Positions 19,270 through 29,253 of a stretch of DNA of 64,000 bases are shown in pieces. A program made the position numbers and the translations under genes. The notes under the pieces were generated by a model. The model was not told the DNA's origin, ran no database searches, and saw nothing but the letters and a program-made list of their open reading frames with translations. The DNA comes from Scoparia ambigualis (Eukaryota > Arthropoda > Insecta > Lepidoptera > Crambidae): the NCBI GenBank assembly GCA_963921215.1, contig OY992515.1, forward strand, positions 22,650,913 through 22,714,912. The letters run 5' to 3'. Position 1 is the stretch's first letter; every line of letters begins with the position of its first letter.

Positions 19270-20830
19270 TAACACAAAGGTATCGAATACCGTTTTATCT
19301 GAAGCCATCGCTCAAGGTTCCAAACGTTACAATCGACAGTTGTTACACGCTTGTATCGGACAAAATGTCTGCAATGCTGACACAGATGAAGGAATAGGTT
19401 TCTAGAAACAGTAAGTTATTTTTTTTCCAAACTTCGTTTTAACCCAGAGTACCAAAAAGCACTCAAGAAAGGTCACTCCGTCCAATTTTTATTAACCTGA
19501 AGTCGTTAAATTATTATATGAATTCCGGACTGTGTACGGCCAAGAGACGAGATGTACAAATTACTTTTCTCAGACCTAGGTACTACCATCTGACTATAGC
19601 TAAATCCCACAATGGTTTCTTCGTCTGTTCTACAAAGGCGAATTACTAAAAATTATATGCCTTCCATTTGAGATGAGCACGGCAATGTTTTCTTAGACTA
19701 TTATCTTATAGACATAAAGACCAGATGGTTCTGTCCAGACATGCCAACATTGTAATAGAAACACTTACTTATTTTGGTGTCCACATAAACTTCAAAAAGT
19801 CTGTTTGACTGCCCTCGCAGGGCGCTTATCAAAATCAATGTCTTCCGCAAAGACATACTAGGATACATGGAGGAATCACAAGCATCCATACATACCTACA
19901 TATACTCACGACTGTTATCCCCGAAGGGTTAGTCAGAGACCAGGCAATGAGGACCGCAAAAGCAGTCCTCTGCCATAGTCTACGTTTCACCAAATGATAA
20001 CTGCACATGTACGTGACAAGTGATGAGCCTATCGCCGCTCTATACTGTTGGATGTATGTGCAATCTATGGTCCGTTAGTCGCCTTTTACGATACCTAAGA
20101 GGAGAAATTGGGCGGTAAAATAGACTCTACCTTACGATGTAGTTAAATATATTGGTAGCTAAAAATTATCAGAAACACCAATACATAGACCTCCACCAAC
20201 ATTCTTTTTGACAACCGTTGCTTCAGGATTGGGGGGTCACAACTCAACAATTCTGCCCTATCGGGAAGGTGGAGTGCATCCGAACAAAAGCTGCACTGCA
20301 ATCAAAAAGAAAAGCGGGCTGTTCTTAGTCTTAGAATTACAAGCATCGACATTTTATTTTAATCCTCCAAATTGCCAACCAACAAATGACCACCAACCAA
20401 ATTTTGGTCAAAATTCATTACATTCCAGGGAAATTGAACAGCCATGCAGATGAACTATCTCGACATAGCCAAGGTCTAGAGTGGCATCTACTGCCAGAAT
20501 TCACACAAACGATATTCGCGAAGTGGGCCTGGCCAGTAATTCACCTGTTTGTATCCAAGAACGCTCGAGTAGTGGGTAAACTATGCAGATTTATCTCAAT
20601 GATTACGAAGCGATGTTTCACAATGCTTTCAGCCTGAAGTAGAACGCTTCCCTCTGGCTTGGAAATTCGCACCACCTTCCCTCATCCCCCGGGTGCTAGC
20701 ACACCTCAACAGGAATTTATCTGATTGTGGTACCCCTGGCTGCCTCATTCACAGTATGGAATTCGAAACGTAGACGCCTGGTAGACATAACCACAGGCCT
20801 GCCAACCCCCAAGACATGACGTTAAAATTT
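19270..20830 (+). pseudogene. DIRS reverse transcriptase/RNase H, heavily decayed
   Basis: Successive frames give recognisable DIRS-type pieces. RT start: LRPIFINLKSLNYY (near 19480), then LRPRYYHLTIAKSHNGFFV (near 19575-19625). The catalytic box appears as YYLIDIK (near 19700), with Ile in place of the first Asp of YLDD. Then TLTYFGVHINFKKS (near 19770). RNase H: HYIPGKLNSHADELSR (near 20420) and LEWHLLPEFTQTIFAKW (near 20480), then APPSLIPRVLAHLNRN (near 20675), all hallmarks of DIRS/Ngaro pol. Frameshifts and stops occur throughout, and an R1 copy (19890-20130) interrupts it. The enzyme is dead. Confidence 0.82.
19884..20135 (-). repeat. R1 copy inserted in the DIRS RT region
   Basis: Inverted R1 from TATACTCACGACTGTTATCC to TTTACGATACCTAAGAGG, lying between RT and RNase H remnants. 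This insertion is younger than the DIRS coding region. Confidence 0.85.
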
Positions 20831-21980
20831 GGTGTGCTTAAATGATATATCGTTATGGAACCACAAGCAAATTTCCCTACTCAAGCGTCCGGTTATTATA
20901 AAAACATATGAGCACTTGTGCTTGGTCCAGTAATACAGGAAGGGCGTAAGCAGCAGCAGCGGCGCCATCCACACGCGGAACGCGTACCAAATGGGTCCAG
21001 TCAGTCCAGTTTTTGGCAGATTTACACTTAATATTTTAAATCTTTCTTACAATACTATACACTACCATAAATTGTCGTTTCTACTTTATGCAGCGCACAA
21101 TTGTATGGAAATCTTAGTGACGAGGTAATAGTTAAACATGTTTTAAAATCAATCTCAATTAAACATTTAAAAACAACAAAACCTCCTTTTTCCAGGTTTT
21201 AGTAATATTAGTCTGTAGACCTTTGTAATGTATTTCAAACCTAGGATCAACTAGATTTCAAACAGTTCGAAACACTGCAATATTATTGTCGTATTGCTCC
21301 TTTGTTACCTTGCTGTGGACACCAAACATTATTTTGTTCAGGACAATGCAGTAATATTATGGCGACAGTTTGGGTCAAAAACTAACTGTAGGGACTACAG
21401 ACAAACAAGCTAGAAATTGCTACTGGTTAAAAGGATCAATAAATATTGTACAAAATGGCTAAACTAATTTATTTAAAACTTCGAGTGGTTCACCTGTCAC
21501 CTGTTTCAAGCACTGTGGTAGCTAGATGGATATTACAGCCACACCTGGTTGTGTTTTGCTCCGCTGTAGCATCTACAAACTAGATTGATATGATTTACCC
21601 ATTGAGGATATACTAACTATTGGTAATTGGAGATTAGTTACTTAATACTTTTCACATGGTTTATTGTAGTGAAATATTGATTCAGGCGTCACGAAGTTTT
21701 TCATTTTTTATTTTTACCCTGTTGTAAAGTGATTGAAATGAAATAGTAAACAATATTTATTTCCTAATAGTAATGTTCGTTTACATGGTTTACAAGCTAA
21801 ATTATTTGATTTTTCATCAATGACTGGCCAATTATTTTCTTACATGACTTAAATTGTAAATAATTAGTACTTAATTAAACCTCTTATTTGTTTAAACCAT
21901 AATCATATGATTAACGCTCTCGCACTTATTGTTTAATTTATTTCTCACATTGGCGTTTTCACCAGGCGATAACAAACAGG
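20830..21980. other. DIRS interior without a recognised recombinase
   Basis: This is where a tyrosine recombinase would be expected. I find only AT-rich sequence with short frames and no R-H-x-x-R...Y pattern. It may be deleted or too eroded to see. Confidence 0.45.
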
Positions 21981-22078
21981 TCTCAATATTATAAGCTTCT
22001 AATGACGGTCAAGTGTTTAATAGACGCGTTTTACCTGAAATAAAACGCATATTAAATACTTACCTCATTAGAAGCTTA
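21981..22078 (+). repeat. DIRS internal complementary region (ICR)
   Basis: 21981-22021 is the reverse complement of the left outer end 16760-16800, with one mismatch in 41. 22016-22078 is the exact reverse complement of the right outer end 22275-22337 (63 of 63). The two parts overlap over the shared ATTAAA, so the ICR spells out the joint of the two ends. In DIRS1 this region templates completion and circularisation of the cDNA. Confidence 0.92.
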
Positions 22079-22115
22079 GTTTTTATTTCCGCCTGGTGCT
22101 TAATGCATATTTCGA

Positions 22116-22287
22116 CGCAATGATGAACAAATAGGCACGGGTATGAAATCTCCTGGTTCCCCCACCGCGCCACCTGGTGACGCCACTGAGTGGGATGAGC
22201 GAGAGAGACAGCGATATACCGGAAGAAAGAGAAGGAAAATACGACGGGAAACGGATATGCCTATCTCAATATTATAAGCTTCTAATG
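22116..22287 (-). repeat. DIRS right inverted terminal repeat
   Basis: CGCAATGATGAACAAATAGG ... CAATATTATAAGCTTCTAATG, the complement of 16777-16950. The right outer extension 22288-22337 (with ATTTCAGGTAAAACGCGTCT) is absent on the left but present inverted in the ICR. Confidence 0.9.
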
Positions 22288-22337
22288 AGGTAAGTATTTA
22301 ATATGCGTTTTATTTCAGGTAAAACGCGTCTATTAAA

Positions 22338-22674
22338 ATTATTTCATTTACAGTCTGAAGTCTGCTGTCTACTTGTTTTTTTTTCTTCTGGTCTATGAAA
22401 TTAGTGCGGAATCAAGCAGATTCAAAGTCATTATTTATATCAATAGCTCATTGATTCAATGATCTAAATTATATTGAATTTGTTCATTCAATAATACGAT
22501 TTTAAGTATCCTAGTGAATTGCGCGAAATAGAGTGAAATTGACTCGTAACAATCGAACAAACGTTATTTCGATATGATGCTCCTACACGGCAGTTGCATT
22601 TTGTTAAACAATGTTACAAATCAGCGTTATTTATTTTATTTTATTGTTACTTAACTACACACCAAATTACAATT
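22338..22674. other. Intron 4 end, AT-rich, nothing recognised
   Basis: No ORF or repeat family seen between the DIRS right end and R1. Confidence 0.55.
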
Positions 22675-22818
22675 GTTGAGCGTGATGGGGGGTGCGCCTA
22701 TCGCCGCTATACGTACTTGTATGTGTAGTCTTCAGTCCGTTATTCCCTTTTACGACACCTAAGGGAAGAGAGCGGTTGGTAGTATTCTTTTAGTGCGCCG
22801 CTATACCACACGTCACGG
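22675..22818 (-). repeat. R1 partial copy
   Basis: GCCTATCGCCGCTATACGTA through TTTTACGACACCTAAGGGAA to GCGCCGCTATACCAC. It ends 40 bases before the last Pex19 exon. Confidence 0.75.
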
Positions 22819-22860
22819 CTTCAACATCTTCCTAATTTGTAACGTACTGTTCTATTTCAG

Positions 22861-22971
22861 ATGCAAGACCTTGGACAACCGCCCACAGAGCTAGTAGGCG
22901 ACATAGCGGCAGCCCCTCAGGGCTTCGCCCCACCAGTTGGGCAAGATCCCAGCCAGTGCTGCGTCATGTAG
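22861..22971 (+). CDS. Pex19: Pex19 last coding exon with CaaX box
   Basis: Acceptor ACTGTTCTATTTCAG (ends 22860). 36 codons then TAG (22969-22971). The peptide starts MQDLGQPPTELVGDIA, matching human QDLGHPPKELAGEM, and ends DPSQCCVM. The final C-C-V-M is a CaaX farnesylation box (human CLIM). In the family, farnesylation of this Cys raises affinity for peroxisomal membrane proteins. X = Met favours farnesyltransferase. The phase is continuous with 8557. This exon fixes the gene's orientation and 3' end. Confidence 0.96.
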   Translation: MQDLGQPPTELVGDIAAAPQGFAPPVGQDPSQCCVM

Positions 22972-24460
22972 TCGGATGACGGAAACGCATATGACGCGTA
23001 CTACTGCAAAGACGCATTTTTAATTACGACCTGCTGTCATTTTGTATTCTTCATATTGTAATTTTTTGTTATTTATTGTTTAGGGTTATTATAAAGGTGA
23101 TAATTGTTTTTTTATATATTTATAGAGCGGTACAGACGCCATCACTTCAGTGATAGGTACCACAAAATGTCAAAATTTATTCAATGAATTTTGAACTTTG
23201 TCACTAGGGCTGTAAGGATCAATATCAATTATAGAAATTTGTCAGTTTTCGATAGGCAGTGCTTCAGGCAGTTCGTTAAAATAAATTTAGAAAAATTAAT
23301 TCGTTTTAAACAGTAAAGCGTGCTTAGGATGACTTTTTTTGTATAGTGCCTAATTAGCGACATCTAGCAAGATATTAGTGAAACTGAAATATCATTTAAA
23401 GCTAATTTAACTAACTTGTCCGCTAGATGACTCTGCTTGAAGTTCTTCGTTTATCCATCAATTTGTTTGTGTAAAAAACCTAATTATTTTTAACGACTCA
23501 TTGTGGAAAAAAGCTCTGAAAAGAGAGATGATTCGTACAAGAAGAGTTATTCAAGTTTCTTATCAGGTAAATCTGACATACATACATTCATACATCGCGT
23601 CCTTTTCTCGAAGGCAGCGACCGCAGCTGTCGGTTTGCTACGAAAGTAAAATTATTATAATTAAATTATTTCCTTTATTTTCTAAAGATTAACAGAAAAT
23701 CTAACATTTGACTAATACATAACGACAGTGAAGCGTTTATAACTATCGTGATAGGACTTTAGGTACACTTGGCGACGTAGCCGTGTCGTTGTGACGCAAA
23801 ACTGTCATTATGACGCACTCTCATGCCATTAAGACTCATAACTTTTGTATACACATGCCGAATAAGTGCGATAATTACGCATAAATGTGATAATGTATCA
23901 TAAGTATGATCATGGTTCAATTGTGTCATCATGACGCATACGTGTCATCATGACGCTTTTGTGTCATTTGGACGCATTACTGACGCGAACTATTGGTGCT
24001 GTGTTACCCGAGCGGTATCCATCGTTTACAATGTGTGACATGAGTTTAAATTATAATTATAATATTATATTAATTTATATTTTAATGGGTGATTCGTTGG
24101 TATATGTGTGGGTGACCTGTGACTGTGAGGGCTTAGGGTTCGAAGAATGCTCTTTTAAGATATTTTTAATACAATCGGTGGAAATATGACTTGAACTTTA
24201 ATTTGTAATTATAAATACTGATCATGATAAGTTATTTTTTTCGCCGATTGTACTTTTATTATTAGAGCTGTGTGAATTATTGCTAAAAGTGTCGATGAGT
24301 GATGTTCGTATAATTAATATTATTATATATGTAATGTTTTTCTTGATACATAAACAATGTTTAAAATATTTGTAGAAAACTGTAGTTTTTAATAAAAATT
24401 TTGGAGAAACTTGACTAAAATTCGATTTTAAACCTCATGTGCTGTGAAATAAAGTTGAAA
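22972..24460 (+). other. Pex19: Pex19 3' UTR and downstream flank
   Basis: AT-rich, no ORF of interest. AATAAA hexamers occur at 23280, 24391 and 24449; the true cleavage site cannot be chosen from sequence. A degenerate short repeat with TGACGC words lies at 23784-23987. Confidence 0.55.
23784..23987. repeat. Degenerate ~19-bp repeat with TGACGC/TGTCAT words
   Basis: TGTCGTTGTGACGC, TGTCATTATGACGC, TGTCATCATGACGC (twice) and TGTCATTTGGACGC stand in series, with a degraded middle. ATGACGCAT-like words resemble CRE half-sites, but nothing shows that they act as such. Confidence 0.55.
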
Positions 24461-24875
24461 TTTACATACAATTTTAACATGTATTAGTAGTTTCAATACT
24501 GCCTTTGTGAATCATAAATAGCATTTTTTTTTGTAAATTGGCTAAATGAATTTTGTTAGATGTTTGAGTCTTGAGTAGGTATTTCGATATTTCATACAAA
24601 ATATGAAATTCAATATTATTCAAACTAAAACGCCTTACGAAACTTCTACACGCATTATAAACCAATTTTAATGTAAATTTACATGCTAAAGTAAATACAG
24701 AGATCTACATATTTTGTAGAAAACATTAAAAAAAATAGTTTACTTAGCTGAGTTTTTGCGATTTTCATAAAGATCGGATATTGGGATGCATATTTGAAGT
24801 TATTATTTAAAGTCTTCGTCCAAAATTGTGAGATGATGATGATGTAATGGCATCAGTCTATCATAATTCGTCATC

Positions 24876-25080
24876 ACTAGTTACATACACTCAGGACTAT
24901 TTTCCCCAAAGGGTTAGACAGGGACTATGCAATGAAGACCGCAGAAGCAGTGCACTGCCACACTCCATTTCACACTGAAAAATAACTGCATACGTGCTCA
25001 GTGTGTTCGGTGGTGAGCCCACCTTCTCCTAATGCTGTTCGATTCATGAGCAGTCTTCAGTCCGTTAGTCGCCTTTTCTT
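24876..25080 (-). repeat. R1 copy
   Basis: TACACTCAGGACTATTTTCC through AGGGTTAGACAGGGACTATG to TTCAGTCCGTTAGTCGCCTT. Truncated at the R1 5' end. Confidence 0.8.
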
Positions 25081-25379
25081 TAATAGTTTTTCACCACACA
25101 GATCAAGTTTGTATGAGATATCGAAAAGGCTCTTAACTATTGCAGTTGCTTTATTTATGAACACGTTGTTTTTAGCTTTTAATTACTACAACCACGCACT
25201 TTATAGTTCCAAGTATTATGTTGCAATAAAATTTAATGTAAGTAATAAAAAATCATTATTGTTTTGCAGTGCCAAAGATGTACTAAAATGCATAATATAT
25301 TATGTTGATGAATCTATGTGCTGTTTTATTGTTACGACTATTATAGTTGGCTACTTGACAGTTCTCGGAAAAGTATTTT
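25081..25379. other. No recognised feature
   Basis: The + strand frame 25001-25381 begins in R1 and runs through AT-rich sequence. It has no family resemblance and is not called as a gene. Confidence 0.5.
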
Positions 25380-25858
25380 AAAAATTACAAACCCTTTTAG
25401 ACCAATTTTATACCTCTTCTATACTCTCTTCTTCGCACGATTCGTCTCAGCTTCGGCGGCTCAATAGGCAGATCTCGAAGTCTTTGACTCGCGACACGCG
25501 CCGATTTAATACCGACCGTATTAAAGAGGCTATCGAGCGAAACAAAGGTTCGAAAGTGTTTGCAAGAGATTTGGGTATTGGGCAGAGCCAACTGACGACG
25601 CTGAAAACCGATGACGGCAGAACTGTCACGTCCAGGTCCGAAGTTATGGGAGAGGTCGAGAAGTTCTATGGACAGCTATACACATCCACGCGGCCACCTG
25701 TACAAAGCTTAGCTACAGACCCTATAGCTAAGCTAACCCGACACTACACCGAAGATATCCCGGACATCAGCCTGTATGAGATTGGTATGGCTCTCAAGCA
25801 GCTTAAGAACAGCAAGGCATCGGGTGCTGACGGAATTACGGCTGAGCTTCTGAAATAA
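25380..25858 (+). pseudogene. RTE-clade LINE fragment (endonuclease-RT linker and RT start)
   Basis: The frame reads RRLNRQISKSLTRDTRRFNT (about 25451), then ERNKGSKVFARDLGIGQSQL, VEKFYGQLYTS (about 25650) and LKNSKASGADGITAELLK (about 25800), ending at TAA 25856. These are typical of RTE/BovB-like pol between endonuclease and reverse transcriptase. Both ends are missing and no flanking duplication was found. It lies just downstream of Pex19 and has no link to it. Confidence 0.85.
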
Positions 25859-26218
25859 GGCGAAAATTTTCTTCATTAATTTAAAATTTCGCGCGAACGG
25901 CTGGTCACGTGACATTTTGTCCTGTGACGTCACACTTCAATAAACAAACATATTTTATCTTGAAATCTGACAGATAGTTTTAGTTTATTTTGTGAAATGT
26001 GACGTCACACGAAGCTCAATCATGGCCGCCCGTGTTTACTTCGGCTCTTGTAATCCACAGATAATTTTTTTTGTTATTGTTTTTAGAAGTAACAGCTAGC
26101 CCGTTTACTGTCCCACTGCTGGGCAAAAACCTCCATAATTGAAATCAAGTCACCGCTACAATTTTTAGTATTGGCTTAAGGCTAGGATTCCCAAACGCAG
26201 AAACTATATTAAATCATG
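25859..26218. other. Flank of the BEL element
   Basis: Two GTGACGTCACAC words (25925 and 25999) and, from 26094, the retroelement-tail family TTTACTGTCCCACTGCTGGG. No gene. Confidence 0.5.
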
Positions 26219-26223
26219 AATTC

Positions 26224-26680
26224 TGTTTGCGCGCTTTTGTGTGTTTCCTTGTGTGAGAAGGTAGTAGCACTATAAATGGTTATCGGTGTACCGTCCGCAC
26301 AAGCGATTCTCAGCGCGCCCCAGCATTCCTCTGACTGTCATCGGACAGTTGCAAATTCACCGCTGAGCTGAACGCCCGCTCCCGCTTGTTCGCTTTTCAT
26401 CGCCGCCGCGAACACCGTCGCCGCCACCGCCGCTAACCGCTCCGCCCGCGCAGCTAGCTGCCAGAATCCTGGGTGCTGAAGACGCCGATTATCAGGTTAG
26501 TGTTGCTGCTTATTTCGCTCAGGGGAACACTTGAAGGCCGTAACCGCCGCCCTTGGCTTCCTTCGTTTAAACTGCCCCTTTCTATATATTTATACGAGTA
26601 TATGTGATAACCGCCCCCGCTCATACAGTCCACTGCGCTTAGCATTAATTTACCCGCCCTCCAGTAAAACGGAGACACCA
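26224..26680 (+). repeat. BEL/Pao 5' LTR
   Basis: TGTTTGCGCG...GGAGACACCA, 457 bp. It looks identical to the 3' LTR except for a 36-bp segment absent here. Confidence 0.93.
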
Positions 26681-26687
26681 TAAATTT

Positions 26688-26706
26688 TGGTCCTTCGAGC
26701 CGGATT
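26688..26706 (+). other. Primer binding site, tRNA-Tyr type
   Basis: TGGTCCTTCGAGCCGGATT is complementary to the 3' end of insect tRNA-Tyr (AATCCGGCTCGAAGGACCA). It starts 7 bases after the LTR. Confidence 0.8.
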
Positions 26707-26943
26707 AAAACTAGTTTATTTATCTATTTACCCGCTCCGCTTATAATTATATTTATTTATCACATATATTTTAAATATATATTTCAAGTACCCCACGCAT
26801 TTATAACTGTATTTTCGACAGTCGTTATTTTCCAGCACATACCTACCCACATTCCGTGGTAGGGGGCACTTACCCACCGCTAAATTATAACGGATTTTAA
26901 TCAACCGCGCTTATAGCACTTTAATTGTTTCTTCGACTACAAA

Positions 26944-29253
26944 ATGGCAGCCGAAGAAGCAAAACTAAAATTAGTCATTGCAAAAAAGCAATCCATTTAT
27001 AAACGCGTTACCAAATTGTATGACGTTTCAAAGCAATTGGTGCCAGGCGCCGTCGACACTAGAACGAAAACTGAGTTTATGGCGATGTCGTCTAACTTGA
27101 AAGGTTCATACGAACAATTCAGCTCATTGTGTGATGAACACAACCTGTTGTTGTTGCAGCAAAAACCAGACGTTGAAATTAACTATAATGACTGGGAATC
27201 TTTTGAGACCTTATATACGCGTATAAGCCATACACGCACTCTAATGTCTGGGAGTAATGAGTCGCCATCATCGCCCGCTAATTCAGCCCCTTCTAAATGC
27301 AAATTACCGCCTATCGAGTTGCCATCATTTGATGGGAACCCGGAACATTGGCCTCTTTTCTATGAGTCATTCAAGGCAAACATCCATACCAATAATAGTT
27401 TGTCTAACGCGCAACGGGTCCAGTACTTAGTGGGTAAACTGAGTGGGAAAGCTCTTTCGGTATTTGCAGGTATTATACCTAACGAGTCTAATTATCCCAT
27501 AATTTGGGATTCGCTCATAACTAAGTACCAAGATAAAAGAATGTTGGGTACCTTATATTTAAATAATATTTTTGAATCGCAACCGCCCGCTAATTCACCC
27601 GCTCATTTAAATAATTTTATAGAAAAAATACACTCGTCACTATCCGCTTTAAGACAATTAGATATTTCTGATTTGGCCGATTTTATCGTCACGCATATAG
27701 CATTAAAAAAGTTAGACTTGCAGCTTGTACAATCGTTTGAACTATCGCTAAAGGACAAAGATCTTCCTAACAGTTCCGATTTAATTAACTTTGTTCGTCA
27801 TCATATTAAAATACTCGAGAGAACGTCGACCGTTAACAATTTAGAACCTACCGCCGTTAATTTAAAGTCGAAAGTTCGAAATCTACCTCGCCAATCAGTA
27901 ACTAAGATGTCGCATACCTTCGCTTTAACCAGTAATCATAACCGTCAAATGTCGGCACCCGCTTCCACTTGTGGATATTGCAATATGTCCAATCATTCTC
28001 AATTATTTAATTGTCTCGCATTTAAAAAATTAATGGTTAAGGATCGTTTCAACTTCGTGAAGCAAAGTAAGTTATGTATAAACTGTTTAAGCGCAAAACA
28101 CTCAACGTCTTATTGTAAATCGCCTAATACTTGTAACATATGTCATAAAAGTCATCATTCGCTTTTACATTTTAATACGGAAACCGGTTCGATGTTGCGC
28201 TCGCGTGACACTGCTGACACGGCTGCGCGCCCGCCCGCCGGTGTTGCGCCGTTAGATAATAATAGGCCTGCCACCGCCAGCTCAGACATCTCGCCGCCGC
28301 CGCTCCGCCCGCGCGAGTCCTTGTGTTTACACAGCAGCGACACGGAGGGCACGTTCGCAATTCATGATGGCTGCGCGCGCGCTCAGATTAAGAATAATAC
28401 GACTGTTTTGCCAACCGCTCAAGTTTATGTGCCTACTTCTGATAACAATAACGCTATTATACGGTGTTTAATAGATAGTGCTTCACAAAACAATCTCATA
28501 ACGCTCGCATCTTGTAAGAAATTAAACTTAAAAATTACACCGCTTAATAACACTAACATAAAAACTGTAGGACCAATTAGTACACCTATTTTAGGATACG
28601 TTCCGCTCAGGATTAAATCGCGCTATACGGATGCTCAATACAGTTTGTATTGTTTAGTAGTTAATCAAATTACAGATTATCTGCCTACCCAAATTATTAA
28701 TTCAGACTTTATTAATAATTTCGCAAACTTACCGTTAGCTGACGATTCGTGGAATATTCCTGGTGAAATTAATGTTATTCTTGGCGCTCAAATGTTTCCA
28801 CATATAATACTTGGAAATAAAATTATTTCCACGCCGCCGCCGTCGCGATCAGCTGATCGTAAGAACGCTGTTCAGATAACACCATATGCGCTTGAAACTA
28901 CGCTTGGTTATATTGTTATTGGAGAAATATCTACAATGGAACTGACTAATACGACGTTGTCCTTTGGTCCTTCACTAAAGGAAAATTTAAATAAAAATTT
29001 AAAATTTTCTAAACTCAAGCAAGTGTGTACGCTTAAAAATAATATAAGTTCGGACTATCGCAAATGTAAAAGGTCATACCAATCTTCGGTAACGCGCCAC
29101 CCTTCTGGTCGATTTATTGAATCCTCACCATTTAAGGGCGATCAATGTCACACAACATTAGGGCACTCGCACACGTCGGCGCAACGGCGTCGATTAACGT
29201 CGATAGAACGTAAATTCATTTCGTGTCCGGCTTTACGCCAAACATTATTTTAA
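26944..29253 (+). CDS. BEL/Pao Gag-protease polyprotein (769 aa, open)
   Basis: ATG at 26944 (MAAEEAKLKLVIAKKQ), TAA at 29251. Residues about 1-110 are helical; about 120-330 form the gag core with LPSFDGNPEHWPLFYESFKA, a strong BEL/Pao signature. Zinc knuckles follow near residues 342-400: CX2CX4HX5C (CGYCNMSNHSQLFNC), CX2CX4HX4C (CINCLSAKHSTSYC) and a third CNICHKSHH. A GC-rich linker leads to the retropepsin region (near residue 508, CLIDSASQNNLIT, Ser-Ala after the catalytic Asp). The frame ends soon after the protease because the rest of pol is deleted. The product would be capsid plus protease without polymerase. Confidence 0.9.
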   Translation: MAAEEAKLKLVIAKKQSIYKRVTKLYDVSKQLVPGAVDTRTKTEFMAMSSNLKGSYEQFSSLCDEHNLLLLQQKPDVEINYNDWESFETLYTRISHTRTLMSGSNESPSSPANSAPSKCKLPPIELPSFDGNPEHWPLFYESFKANIHTNNSLSNAQRVQYLVGKLSGKALSVFAGIIPNESNYPIIWDSLITKYQDKRMLGTLYLNNIFESQPPANSPAHLNNFIEKIHSSLSALRQLDISDLADFIVTHIALKKLDLQLVQSFELSLKDKDLPNSSDLINFVRHHIKILERTSTVNNLEPTAVNLKSKVRNLPRQSVTKMSHTFALTSNHNRQMSAPASTCGYCNMSNHSQLFNCLAFKKLMVKDRFNFVKQSKLCINCLSAKHSTSYCKSPNTCNICHKSHHSLLHFNTETGSMLRSRDTADTAARPPAGVAPLDNNRPATASSDISPPPLRPRESLCLHSSDTEGTFAIHDGCARAQIKNNTTVLPTAQVYVPTSDNNNAIIRCLIDSASQNNLITLASCKKLNLKITPLNNTNIKTVGPISTPILGYVPLRIKSRYTDAQYSLYCLVVNQITDYLPTQIINSDFINNFANLPLADDSWNIPGEINVILGAQMFPHIILGNKIISTPPPSRSADRKNAVQITPYALETTLGYIVIGEISTMELTNTTLSFGPSLKENLNKNLKFSKLKQVCTLKNNISSDYRKCKRSYQSSVTRHPSGRFIESSPFKGDQCHTTLGHSHTSAQRRRLTSIERKFISCPALRQTLF

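Larger units (their letters stand above)
16760..22337 (+). mobile_element. DIRS-like (tyrosine-recombinase class) retrotransposon with inverted repeats and ICR
   Basis: A 5.58-kb element defined by inverted terminal repeats (16777-16950; 22116-22287), unequal outer extensions, and an internal complementary region (21981-22078) that joins the complements of both outer ends. This is the layout of DIRS1. Between them lie decayed gag-like and reverse transcriptase/RNase H sequences on the + strand. No recombinase was recognised. ATTAAA is shared by the left end (16760-16765) and right end (22332-22337), as expected for circle-junction integration without a target duplication. It sits in Pex19 intron 4. 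Confidence 0.9.
8558..22860 (+). other. Pex19: Pex19 intron 4 (14.3 kb), packed with mobile elements
   Basis: Bounded by GTATAG (8558) and TGTTCTATTTCAG (22860). It holds, in order, an R6 copy split by a LINE, a SINE, a MITE, R5, R1, a Tc1 element with a nested MITE, R1 split by a retroposon and R4, Helitron debris, a 5.6-kb DIRS-like element and another R1. No host exon was found inside, and the flanking exons join in phase, so none is required. Confidence 0.85.

Noticed and set aside
18622..19270. Long frames on both strands over the hairpin array (up to 163 codons)
   Set aside because: They follow the 84-bp period of the repeat and change with unit length; no non-repetitive coding signal.
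25001..25381. 126-codon + strand ORF
   Set aside because: Begins in an R1 copy and continues through AT-rich DNA; hydrophobic composition is due to T-rich codons.
28155..28360. Minus-strand frames within the BEL gag
   Set aside because: They lie in the GC-rich linker of the intact gag-protease ORF on the other strand.
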